A stretch of DNA of 21,167 nt, taken from positions 1-21,167 of the forward strand of contig UQRU01000028.1 of NCBI GenBank assembly GCA_900543475.1, given 5' to 3'. Under the pieces are notes generated by a model. That model ran no database searches, was not told the origin of the DNA, and worked only from the letters and a program-made list of their open reading frames with translations. Below, one piece after another: positions 15,265 to 21,167 of the stretch (its first letter is position 1; each line of letters starts with the position of its first letter). The DNA comes from an uncultured Eubacteriales bacterium. Lineage in GTDB: Bacteria > Bacillota > Clostridia > Christensenellales > CAG-138. The position numbers were made by a program, and so were the translations under genes.

Positions 15265-16334
15265 CGCCCCTCACCGTTGTATCCGCCGGGCAGGACTCCC
15301 GGCTGCAAGCCCTGCTGGAGCTTGCCCTCACCGGGCTCCCCTATGAGCCGGTGGAAATTGGCGCCGGGCCGCTGCCGGACCTCTCCCATAGGCGGGTGTT
15401 GTTTGCCATATCCAGCGGGAAGTACGGCTTGGACGAGGAGATTTGCAAGCTGCTCCTCCACCTGCGCAAAAACCCCGCCGCCATGGAGGGCAGCTATGGG
15501 GCCATGGTGATCGACGGGGAAGGGGAGCTTTATACCAAGCAGTTGGCCCGGGCCCTGGCCCTAAGCGCCAATGGGGCGGGCTGCTTTTTCCCCGGCCGGT
15601 CCCTGGTGGACGGGACCGGCTCCCTATCCACCCTGCGCATCCAGGCCCAGCGGGCCGGCATCAGCCCCCAGGAAGCCTATCCCTTAGCCATCCGGCTGCT
15701 GGTAGACCGGCTGCTAGCCTTCTCCCCCCAGCGGGTTGCCCATCCCAACATCCTGCTGCTCCATGCCAGCCATGAAAGCACCTCCAACACCTTGGATCTG
15801 GCCCGGGCCCTGACCGCCCATCTGACCCCCAGCTGCACTTTGCAGGAAATATCCCTGCGCAGCGGCCTGCTGATGGATTGCCGGGGGTGTTCCTACCATG
15901 TCTGCTCCCAATATGCCCTGCATAATCGCTGCTTTTACGGGGGCGCCATCCCAGACAAGGTTTTCCCAGCCATCCTCCAGGCGGACGCGCTGCTGCTGCT
16001 CTGCCCCAATTACAACGACGCCCTCAGCGCCCATATCACCGCCTTTATCAACCGGCTTACAGCCTTGCTCATCCACAACAACCTGGAAAACAAATACCTA
16101 TACGCCATCATCGTATCCGGCTACAGCGGCGGGGACCTGGTGGCCCAGCAGGTATTGGGGGCCCTCTCTCTGAATAAATCCTTTATGCTGCCCCCCCGGT
16201 TCTGCATGTGGGAAACCGCCAACAGCCCCGGGGAGGCCCTGCAAATCCCGGGCGTCCAGGACCGGGTCCGGGCCTTTGGGCAAAACATTGTATCCGCCAT
16301 TCTGTCCCCCGGCCCGGAGGGGCCGGCCCAATAG
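15261..16334 (+). CDS. Flavodoxin-fold oxidoreductase with four-cysteine cluster
   Basis: In this 357-residue protein the second half (from about 162) is a flavodoxin-like NAD(P)H-dependent FMN reductase. Strand one and its phosphate loop are ILLLHASHESTSNT (164-177), followed by Cys207, Cys210, Cys215 and Cys224 (C-x2-C-x4-C-x8-C). This resembles the Fe-S site of iron-sulfur flavoproteins and related reductases. LLLCPNYN and the AFINRL segment complete the fold. Residues 1-155 look like a second, diverged flavodoxin-like domain without the cysteines. The ATG overlaps the preceding stop in ATGA and has GGAGG upstream, so the three proteins are probably made in fixed proportion. A redox step coupled to the dehydrogenase-like partner is a reasonable inference. 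A terminator starts within the stop codon. Confidence 0.7.
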   Translation: MTPLTVVSAGQDSRLQALLELALTGLPYEPVEIGAGPLPDLSHRRVLFAISSGKYGLDEEICKLLLHLRKNPAAMEGSYGAMVIDGEGELYTKQLARALALSANGAGCFFPGRSLVDGTGSLSTLRIQAQRAGISPQEAYPLAIRLLVDRLLAFSPQRVAHPNILLLHASHESTSNTLDLARALTAHLTPSCTLQEISLRSGLLMDCRGCSYHVCSQYALHNRCFYGGAIPDKVFPAILQADALLLLCPNYNDALSAHITAFINRLTALLIHNNLENKYLYAIIVSGYSGGDLVAQQVLGALSLNKSFMLPPRFCMWETANSPGEALQIPGVQDRVRAFGQNIVSAILSPGPEGPAQ

Positions 16335-16367
16335 GGGCGCCATACCGGGCCGCCCCATTTATTTTTT
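16334..16367 (+). terminator. Terminator of the three-gene operon
   Basis: GGGGCG (16334-16339) pairs with CGCCCC (16351-16356), followed by ATTTATTTTTT. It starts at the last base of the stop codon, ending the operon and separating it from the binding-protein gene that follows. Confidence 0.75.
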
Positions 16368-16437
16368 GGATTTTTGTCACATAACCCGCCCCCCTGCAAT
16401 ATGATAAACCAACAATCGCAGGGAGGTTTTTAAATTG

Positions 16438-17424
16438 ATGAAACGATGGATTGCCTGGTGCCTTGTGGCGATAACGCTGCTCGTATGCTGCGCTTGCGGC
16501 AAACAAACCCAGCTGCGGCAGGTCACCTTGAACGAAGTGACCCGGTCCGTATTTTACGCGCCCCTCTATGTGGCCATCTCTAACGGCTATTTTGCCGAGG
16601 CGGGCATGGAGGTGGAGATCGTGACCGGCGGCGGCAGCGATAAATCCATGACGGCCCTCCTGGCCGGGGAGGCGGACGTGGCCCTGATGGGGCCGGAAAC
16701 CGGCGTATATGTGGTGAACCAGGGCCAGACGGATCACCCCATCATCATTGGCCAGCTCACCAAGCGGGACGGTTCCTTCCTGATGGGCAGGGAGCCGGTA
16801 ACGGATTTTGATTGGGAAGCGCTGCGGGGTGCTTCCATCATCGGCGGCCGGCCCGGCGGTATGCCCTATATGACCCTGCTCTATGTGCTGCGCCAGCACG
16901 GCTTGGAGCCTGGCGTGGACGTGGAGGTGATCAGCAACATCCAGTTCAACCTCATGGGCGGCGCCTTCGAGGGCGGCACCGGGGACTATGTGACCCTGTT
17001 TGAGCCGGTAGCCAGCCAATTCCAGGCCCAGGGCAAAGCCTATATGGTGGCCAACATGGGCTTGGAAAGCGGCGAGATCCCCTATACCACCTTCATGGTG
17101 CGCCAGCAAACCATACAGGAAGACCCGGCCTTTGTTTCCGCCTTTGTGGAGGCCATCTACCAGGCCCAGCAATGGGTGCAGACCGCCACCGATGAACAGG
17201 TAGCGGAGGCCATGCAGCCTTTCTTCCCGGACAGCGACCTGGAGACCCTGGCGGCTGTGGCAAAGAGCTACCGGGAAACCGACAGCTGGTGCCAGGACCC
17301 TGTGATGACGGAGGACGCCTTTACCCGCCTACAGGACGTAATGGAGGGCGCCGGCGAGCTGGCCGCCCGGGTGCCCCTGGACACCCTGGTGGATAACAGC
17401 TTTGCCCAGGCGGCCATGCAATAA
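16438..17424 (+). CDS. Orphan ABC substrate-binding lipoprotein (NMT1/ThiY/SsuA-like)
   Basis: This ~328-residue exported binding protein has a short lipoprotein signal ending in the cysteine-rich VCCAC, with lipidation on the last cysteine. The mature part fits the NMT1/THI5 (SBP_bac, SsuA/TauA/ThiY) fold: SVFYAPLYVAISNGYFAEAGMEVE, GGGSDKSMTALLAGEADVALMGPE, a GGRPGGMPYM loop and GDYVTLFEP. Such proteins bind pyrimidines (HMP), sulfonates, nitrate or riboflavin-type ligands. GGGAGG lies 11 bases from the ATG at 16438. A TTG one codon upstream (16435) has better spacing (eight) and may be the true start. No permease or ATPase gene is adjacent, so it must share components encoded elsewhere. It follows the three-gene operon after a terminator, so joint regulation is unproven. 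Confidence 0.85.
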   Translation: MKRWIAWCLVAITLLVCCACGKQTQLRQVTLNEVTRSVFYAPLYVAISNGYFAEAGMEVEIVTGGGSDKSMTALLAGEADVALMGPETGVYVVNQGQTDHPIIIGQLTKRDGSFLMGREPVTDFDWEALRGASIIGGRPGGMPYMTLLYVLRQHGLEPGVDVEVISNIQFNLMGGAFEGGTGDYVTLFEPVASQFQAQGKAYMVANMGLESGEIPYTTFMVRQQTIQEDPAFVSAFVEAIYQAQQWVQTATDEQVAEAMQPFFPDSDLETLAAVAKSYRETDSWCQDPVMTEDAFTRLQDVMEGAGELAARVPLDTLVDNSFAQAAMQ

Positions 17425-17442
17425 TCCTAGGCTGCGGCAAAC

Positions 17443-17466
17443 GCGGGCGGATGCCCGCTTTTGTTT
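17443..17466 (+). terminator. Terminator of the orphan binding-protein gene
   Basis: GCGGGC-GGAT-GCCCGC (17443-17458) is followed by TTTTGTTT, about 20 bases after the stop codon. A second stem without T-run (GCCCCG/CGGGGC, 17468-17483) follows directly. Confidence 0.85.
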
Positions 17467-17563
17467 CGCCCCGAAAGCGGGGCCTCCCCCCAGCCTTGCG
17501 CAACGGCTGCCCTTGGCTTATAATGGAAGGGTATTTTATCCCCCCATGAAAGGAGGCGCATGT

Positions 17564-18025
17564 ATGGAACATCCCTACAATCCGCCCAAAACCGATCAAG
17601 CGCTATGCCAGGCCATCCAGGAAAATATCGCATATATTCAGACCTTCCCGCCCCAGCGGCTCATGGTGATGCTCCAGCCGTCCCTGCTGGAGGCCAGCCT
17701 GGCGGAACGCACGGCCCGGTTTCAATACCCCATCCAGGACTGGATGCTCAACGCGGTGAATATCGTCCACGGCGGGGCCATCAGCAGCATCTTCGACAAC
17801 GGCATGGCCCTGCTTTTGCGCCGCTATACCGACCGGGATTGCCGCACCTTGAATTTGCAGGTCTCCTATGCCGCCCCCATCCCCTTGGACGCCGGCCATG
17901 TGACCCTGCAATGCAAGATCCAAGCCCTATCCCATCGGGTCGCCCATATGTGGGCGGGCGCTTACATCAACCACGACCCCATGCCCGCCGCCACGGCGAC
18001 CTCCATCTTTTACATGCTCAAATAA
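17564..18025 (+). CDS. PaaI-family hotdog-fold thioesterase
   Basis: This 153-residue cytosolic protein of the 4HBT/PaaI family hydrolyses acyl- or aryl-CoA thioesters. The hotdog signature is the central NIVHGGAISSIFDNGMALLL (about residues 64-83). There HGGA and the aspartate in the following helix supply the active site found in PaaI proteins. A strand LNLQVSYAAPIPLD follows, and the C-terminal strands end in TATSIFYML. AGGAGG lies seven bases upstream of the ATG. The longer open frame to the left covers the terminator of the previous gene and is not coding. No linked CoA pathway genes are seen, so the substrate is open. Confidence 0.85.
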   Translation: MEHPYNPPKTDQALCQAIQENIAYIQTFPPQRLMVMLQPSLLEASLAERTARFQYPIQDWMLNAVNIVHGGAISSIFDNGMALLLRRYTDRDCRTLNLQVSYAAPIPLDAGHVTLQCKIQALSHRVAHMWAGAYINHDPMPAATATSIFYMLK

Positions 18026-18051
18026 CCACCCCAAGCCCTTCCCTGGGCCAT

Positions 18052-18077
18052 GGGCCGTCATCCTTGCCGGCCCTTTT
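18052..18077 (+). terminator. Probable terminator of the thioesterase gene
   Basis: GGGCCG (18052-18057) pairs with CGGCCC (18068-18073) and is followed by a short TTTT. The T-run is weak, so read-through into the next gene is possible. Confidence 0.5.
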
Positions 18078-18167
18078 CCTTGCGGCCCGCTTTCCCGCCC
18101 ATAGACGCCGGGCGCAGCCGTGGCAAAGTTTTAAGAAAAATTTATATGCGCGCCTTCCCTCCTATGT

Positions 18168-18173
18168 TATACT
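18168..18173 (+). promoter_or_regulatory. Possible -10 element for the TIGR00266 gene
   Basis: TATACT lies 31 bases before the ATG, within an AT-richer stretch of an otherwise GC-rich gap. No convincing -35 hexamer is found 16-18 bases upstream. Confidence 0.3.
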
Positions 18174-18203
18174 GGTTGCAAAACCATGTTTGGGAGGTAT
18201 TGT

Positions 18204-18887
18204 ATGCAATATGAAATTTGGGGCGGCCAAATGCCCGCCGTAACCATGCAGCTCAACGCCGGGGAAAGCGTTTATACCCAAAGCGGCGGCCTTTCCTGGA
18301 TGAGCGACGGCATCAGCATGGAAACCAATATGAAGGGCGGCCTTGGCAAGGCATTGGGCCGGATGTTCTCCGGCGAAAACCTGTTTATGGCCACCTATAC
18401 CGCCCAGCGGCCCGGCGCCAGCATCACCTTCGCCTCCTCCATGCCCGGCGAGATCAAGGTGCTGGAGATAGGCCCCGGCCGGGAATACATCGCCCAGAAG
18501 AACGCCTTTTTGTGCGCGGACCCCGATGTGACCATCTCCGTGGCCTTCGGCCGGGGCGGGGTGAAGGGCGCCATCTTTGGGGGCGAGGGCTTGATCATGC
18601 AGCGCTATAGCGGCCAGGGCCTGGTGTTCCTGGAGCTGGATGGAGCCATTCGGGAATACGACCTCGCCCCCGGCGAAACCCTCAAGGTGGATACCGGCAA
18701 TGTGGCGGCCTTTGAGGCCTCCGTCAACTATTCCGCGGAAATGGTCAAGGGCTTCTCCAACATCCTTTTCGGGGGGGAGGGCCTGTTCCTCACCACCCTT
18801 ACCGGCCCCGGTAAGGTCTGGCTCCAAACCATGTCCACCGCCGAGCTTGCCGCCCGGATCATCCCCTTCCTGCCGAAAAGCAACTAG
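18204..18887 (+). CDS. TIGR00266 / AIM24-family protein
   Basis: This 227-residue all-beta cytosolic protein of the TIGR00266 (AIM24) family has glycine-rich turns such as AGESVYTQSGGLSWMS near the N-terminus. A central PGEIKVLEIGPGREYIAQKNAFLC follows, then FGGEGLIMQRYSGQGLVFLELDG and a similar FGGEGLFLTTLTGPGKVWLQTMS near the C-terminus. These show the internal repeat of the double-stranded beta-helix-like fold. The bacterial function is unknown; the mitochondrial relative AIM24 affects inner-membrane organisation. GGGAGG lies six bases before the chosen ATG; an upstream in-frame ATG at 18186 overlaps that site and is rejected. The gene converges on the minus-strand membrane-protein gene across a large inverted repeat. 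Confidence 0.88.
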   Translation: MQYEIWGGQMPAVTMQLNAGESVYTQSGGLSWMSDGISMETNMKGGLGKALGRMFSGENLFMATYTAQRPGASITFASSMPGEIKVLEIGPGREYIAQKNAFLCADPDVTISVAFGRGGVKGAIFGGEGLIMQRYSGQGLVFLELDGAIREYDLAPGETLKVDTGNVAAFEASVNYSAEMVKGFSNILFGGEGLFLTTLTGPGKVWLQTMSTAELAARIIPFLPKSN

Positions 18888-18910
18888 GCGGAACAGCCCA
18901 GCGGCAGCGT

Positions 18911-19075
18911 AAAAACCCAGCCCGCCCGGGGGGCGGCAGGCGCGCGCAGCGCGCACAACGCCAGGGAGCGGGGGCCTTCGGCCCCCGCTCCCTGGCGTTG
19001 GTTTGCCTTGGGGCGAGGCCCAAAGGGCCCCGCCCCAAGGCAAACACTGCCGCCCCCCCCGGGGGCTGGGTTTTT
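18911..19075. repeat. Large nested inverted repeat, bidirectional terminator or cruciform
   Basis: Outer arms 18911-18939 and 19047-19075 match at 26 of 29 positions and end in AAAAA/TTTTT. Each strand therefore shows a G/C hairpin followed by a T-run. Inside lie a 20-bp perfect stem with a three-base loop (18957-18976 with 18980-18999) and a second 14-bp perfect stem (19001-19014 with 19032-19045) containing GGCCC/GGGCC. It fills the gap between two convergent genes, so it can terminate both. Its size exceeds a normal terminator. Confidence 0.8.
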
Positions 19076-19098
19076 CACAAGGGCCGGCAACAAGCGCC

Positions 19099-19860
19099 TC
19101 AGCCCATCCCTTTCTTTTTCCCGTGATCCAAATGGTAGGCCATACACTGGTAGCTCATCTGCTGGATCATCCACAGGCCGCCCACCAGCAGGATCCATCC
19201 GGGCTGGGCCATGCCGCTGGAGGCCAGGAAAAACAGCGCCAGCATGGCCAGGAGAAAGGCCCCGCTCATCACCCGAAAGGAGAAGATGCTGCACTGGCCG
19301 ATCTGGTGGCGTTCCGCCTCGTCGCAGCTTTGGAACCAATCTTTTTGGAACCGGGAGTCGAATACATTGCCCCGCTTTTCCGGATAGATGACCTTGACCG
19401 CCTGGATGGTCAGGGCTTGCGCAACGATGATCCAGACCAGCTGAAGCAGCAGCAGGGGCACTATCCCGTTGCCCTGGTTACCCGGGGCCTGGGTAGCGAT
19501 CCCGGCGGCTATGAACATCCATACCATGGCCGCGCCGGAAAAGAGCAAGGACAAGCATAGCCGCCGGTCGGCTTCCCGAAAGGCGTCGTCCTCAGCCTGG
19601 GTTTGGGGGAGCAGCGCCCTGCCCCGCAGATAGTAGATCGTAGCCAAGGCCAGCAGCCCATACCCTGGCGCAAACCACCAAAGCCCTAGGCGCGCCAAAG
19701 CCTTGTTCAGCTCCGCCCCCAGCTGAAGGAAGGCTTCCCCTGCCAGGGCGATGCAGAACCCTGCCACCGCTCCCAACAGGGCGCATAGTACAAACGTGCC
19801 GGCGAATCGGGCATATACGATCCCCGGCTTGCGCTCTTTGGTGTTATGATTCCTATTCAT
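19099..19860 (-). CDS. Six-helix membrane protein, DUF3169-like
   Basis: This 253-residue membrane protein has about six hydrophobic helices at roughly 17-44, 59-78, 102-122, 131-157, 195-214 and 220-240. A conserved-looking soluble loop lies between helices four and five (EKRGNVFDSRFQKDWFQSCDEAERHQIG). Size, topology, the acidic/aromatic DEAE-like loop and the coupled XRE gene match DUF3169 proteins, which often form a two-gene unit with a small helix-turn-helix regulator. The start codon overlaps the regulator's stop in ATGA, so expression is coupled. Function is unknown; the basic HGKKKGMG tail is cytoplasmic by the positive-inside rule. DUF3169 assignment is from memory and moderately sure. 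Confidence 0.7.
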   Translation of the reverse strand: MNRNHNTKERKPGIVYARFAGTFVLCALLGAVAGFCIALAGEAFLQLGAELNKALARLGLWWFAPGYGLLALATIYYLRGRALLPQTQAEDDAFREADRRLCLSLLFSGAAMVWMFIAAGIATQAPGNQGNGIVPLLLLQLVWIIVAQALTIQAVKVIYPEKRGNVFDSRFQKDWFQSCDEAERHQIGQCSIFSFRVMSGAFLLAMLALFFLASSGMAQPGWILLVGGLWMIQQMSYQCMAYHLDHGKKKGMG

Positions 19861-20075
19861 ACCGTTTCCTCCTCGGTGTTCGTAAGATAAAAAACTTCCT
19901 CCACAGTGGTCCCAAATACCTTTGCGATCCGCAGGGCTAAGGTGATGGAGGGATTGTAATCCCCCCGCTCAATGAGGCTGATGGTCTGACGGGATGCCCC
20001 CACCAATGCGCCCAATCCCTGCTGGTTGAGTCCCTTGGCTGCCCGCAACTCTTTTAAGCGGTTTCCCAGCGGCAT
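19857..20075 (-). CDS. Small XRE-family helix-turn-helix regulator
   Basis: This 72-residue protein is almost entirely an HTH_3 (Cro/C1-type) domain: LKELRAAKGLNQQGLGALVGASRQTISLIERGDYNPSITLALRIAKVFGTTVEEVF. It resembles the YozG-type single-domain regulators that precede DUF3169 or DUF2975 membrane proteins. AGGAGG lies seven bases upstream of the ATG. Immediately upstream are three TGACAA-N6-TTGTCA-like sites overlapping the promoter, which predicts autoregulation. With no sensor domain of its own, its activity may be controlled by the co-transcribed membrane protein. Confidence 0.9.
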   Translation of the reverse strand: MPLGNRLKELRAAKGLNQQGLGALVGASRQTISLIERGDYNPSITLALRIAKVFGTTVEEVFYLTNTEEETV

Positions 20076-20091
20076 GGCTACGCCTCCTTTT

Positions 20092-20165
20092 TGACAAGCA
20101 TTTACGTCATTTTGACAACTTTATTTGTCATTCATAGGATAGCATTGACAAAGATTCTTGTCAAT
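20092..20165 (-). promoter_or_regulatory. Promoter with three operator-like inverted repeats for the XRE operon
   Basis: TGACAA-N6-TTGTCA occurs perfectly at 20146-20163 (extended to a 22-bp palindrome, 20144-20165) and at 20113-20130. A degenerate copy (TGACAA-N6-ACGTCA) lies at 20092-20109. Site starts are 21 and 33 bases apart, close to two and three helical turns. The outermost site contains a minus-strand -35 TTGACA followed after 17 bases by TATCCT. A bound repressor would therefore block the promoter. Confidence 0.6.
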
Positions 20166-20326
20166 AGGGTTTAGAAATATTTTTGTCCGAGGGTTTCGGT
20201 ATAGAAAAAGGTCGTATTTTCCAGGCTAAAAAAATTTTTTTGCGATTTTGCAACCTTGGGCCATGCTCATGCGTTCTATGGATGAAAAACAAAAACGAAA
20301 ACAACAACGAAAGGATTATGATAACC
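20166..20326. other. AT-rich gap upstream of the surface-protein gene
   Basis: This region between divergent genes is clearly more AT-rich than the rest of the window and contains the A7T7 tract at 20228-20241. GGTATAGA near 20199-20206 could be a -10, but no suitable -35 is seen. The open frame running through it from 20183 is not convincing as protein before the signal peptide at 20327. Confidence 0.35.
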
Positions 20327-21049
20327 ATGAAACGCATTGTACTCTTTGTTTTGACCGCCATGCTTCTGCTGAACACCGTGCCTGTTCTGGCAGCCTCCAG
20401 CTCCCTGGTACAGGCGGAAGGCACCATCACGGCTGTGGATACCGCCAATAACCAGATCACCGTCACCCTGTCCGACAAGAGTGAAATGGTCTTTAACGTA
20501 AGCAGCTCCACCCTGTTCCTGAGCGCCAAGGACGGCAGCAATCTTGCTCTAAAGGATCTGGCGGCCGGCATGACCTTCACCGCTTTCCATAGCGCGGCCA
20601 CCACCCGGAGCCTGCCCCCCCAAAGCGCCCTGCATACCATGATCGTGGTAGCCAACAGCAACGAGGACTTCGCCCATGATTTTACCGTTCAGGGTGTGGA
20701 AAGCAGCAGCAATGGCCTGGACCTGCTCAACGACAAGGGGGACACCATTCTGCATGTAAGCAGCGCCACCAGCGTATACACCCTGGGGGAAACCGGCCTG
20801 GTAAGTGCCAATGCCGCTGATATGAAAGCGGGCGCCCGGCTGATCGCCTGGTATGACGTGGTGGCTATGAGTTATCCTGGCCAGGCCAATCCTTCCAAGG
20901 TTCTGGTACTGTCCTTTGGCGATGGCAGCAGCCCCTCCATTCCTCCCAAGACCGGCGACGCGGTAAGCGATACCCTGGCCTTCTCGGTGATCGCCCTGTC
21001 CCTGGTGGGCCTAGCCGCCTGGACCATCCAAGCCCGGAAGGAAAAATAA
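20327..21049 (+). CDS. Secreted protein with two similar domains and IPPKTG sorting signal
   Basis: This 240-residue protein starts with a signal peptide (MKRIVLFVLTAMLLLNTVPVLA, cleavage near 22-23). Two beta-rich halves of about 75-80 residues follow (around 29-108 and 117-195). They share VSSST/VSSAT, an L-A-A-G / M-K-A-G-A turn and a closing MIVV/VLVL strand, so they look duplicated. The C-terminus has IPPKTG (205-210), a hydrophobic helix and the basic tail QARKEK, the layout of a sortase substrate. This would link it to the cell wall. The in-frame ATG at 20318 is only a few bases from AAAGGA. The ATG at 20327, about 11 bases away, fits a signal peptide better, but either is possible. 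Function and partners are unknown. Confidence 0.72.
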   Translation: MKRIVLFVLTAMLLLNTVPVLAASSSLVQAEGTITAVDTANNQITVTLSDKSEMVFNVSSSTLFLSAKDGSNLALKDLAAGMTFTAFHSAATTRSLPPQSALHTMIVVANSNEDFAHDFTVQGVESSSNGLDLLNDKGDTILHVSSATSVYTLGETGLVSANAADMKAGARLIAWYDVVAMSYPGQANPSKVLVLSFGDGSSPSIPPKTGDAVSDTLAFSVIALSLVGLAAWTIQARKEK

Positions 21050-21062
21050 GCCATAACCCCTT

Positions 21063-21085
21063 GCGCCTCCGCCCAGCGGAGGCGC
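21063..21085. terminator. 10-bp hairpin after the surface-protein gene
   Basis: GCGCCTCCGC (21063-21072) pairs perfectly with GCGGAGGCGC (21076-21085) around a three-base loop. No T-run follows directly. The adjacent repeat supplies another hairpin ending in TTTTT, and together they probably end transcription. Confidence 0.5.
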
Positions 21086-21090
21086 TCAGT

Positions 21091-21167
21091 CTGTCGAAAA
21101 AGTGGCTTGCGCCACTTTTTCGAGGTGTTCATAGCTCCCTTGCGCCTACGGCGCGGCCAGGGAGCTA
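21091..21167. repeat. Dispersed repeat, copy 2, cut by the window end
   Basis: These 77 bases are identical to 1283-1359 in the same orientation. Both strong hairpins recur (the CGAAAAAGTGGC stem and the TAGCTCCCT nested stem). Identity begins exactly where the candidate terminal repeat TGTCGAAAAA begins in copy 1, plus one base. The right half is outside the window. Confidence 0.9.

Noticed and set aside
20228..20241. A7T7 palindrome as a terminator
   Set aside because: It has no G/C stem; it is more likely a bent AT tract near a promoter.

Overview
The window looks like a piece of a GC-rich Bacillota genome, most likely class Clostridia. The evidence is strong AGGAGG-type ribosome binding sites, sigma-A-like promoters (TTGACA-17-TATAAT), encoded tRNA 3' CCA ends, short intergenic hairpin terminators, Gram-positive lipoproteins and a sortase-type surface protein. 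The first ~120 bases are near-pure G/C homopolymer and the last 77 bases are a repeat that also occurs near the left end. The window may therefore be a whole contig: junk at the left edge, and a break inside a dispersed repeat at the right edge.

Left part (169-9278, all minus strand). Read in the direction of transcription, it begins with tRNA-Leu(GAG) and tRNA-Ser(CGA), each with its own promoter and terminator. An RpiR-family regulator follows, then a phosphonate/phosphate-ester ABC importer (phnD, phnC, two phnE), a metallophosphoesterase/5'-nucleotidase and an MgtC-family membrane protein. These form one tightly packed operon with ATGA or small overlaps, apart from a structured gap between phnD and phnC. 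After a hairpin-rich repeat element (1253-1472) comes a separate homocysteine S-methyltransferase gene. No C-P lyase genes are present. The importer plus an apparently cytoplasmic 5'-nucleotidase suggests that the imported compound is a phosphate ester that is dephosphorylated inside the cell.

Centre (9438-16334, plus strand). A divergent three-gene operon is the most unusual part. The first gene encodes a 1560-residue fusion: an HD phosphohydrolase domain, a long HEAT-like helical region, a NadD-type nucleotidyltransferase, an acetyltransferase-like segment and a phosphoribosyltransferase-like domain. It is followed by a lactate/malate-dehydrogenase-like protein that lacks the usual catalytic aspartate, and by a flavodoxin-fold oxidoreductase with a four-cysteine cluster. 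The combination resembles a self-contained nucleotide or pyridine-dinucleotide-like cofactor pathway whose product I cannot name. A terminator follows, and then an unlinked NMT1/ThiY-like substrate-binding lipoprotein.

Right part (17564-21167). It holds a PaaI-type hotdog thioesterase, a TIGR00266/AIM24 protein, and a large nested inverted repeat between convergent genes. On the minus strand is an XRE regulator with a six-helix membrane protein (DUF3169-like), preceded by three regularly spaced operator-like sites. Last is a secreted protein with two similar halves and a C-terminal IPPKTG sorting signal, followed by the second copy of the dispersed repeat.
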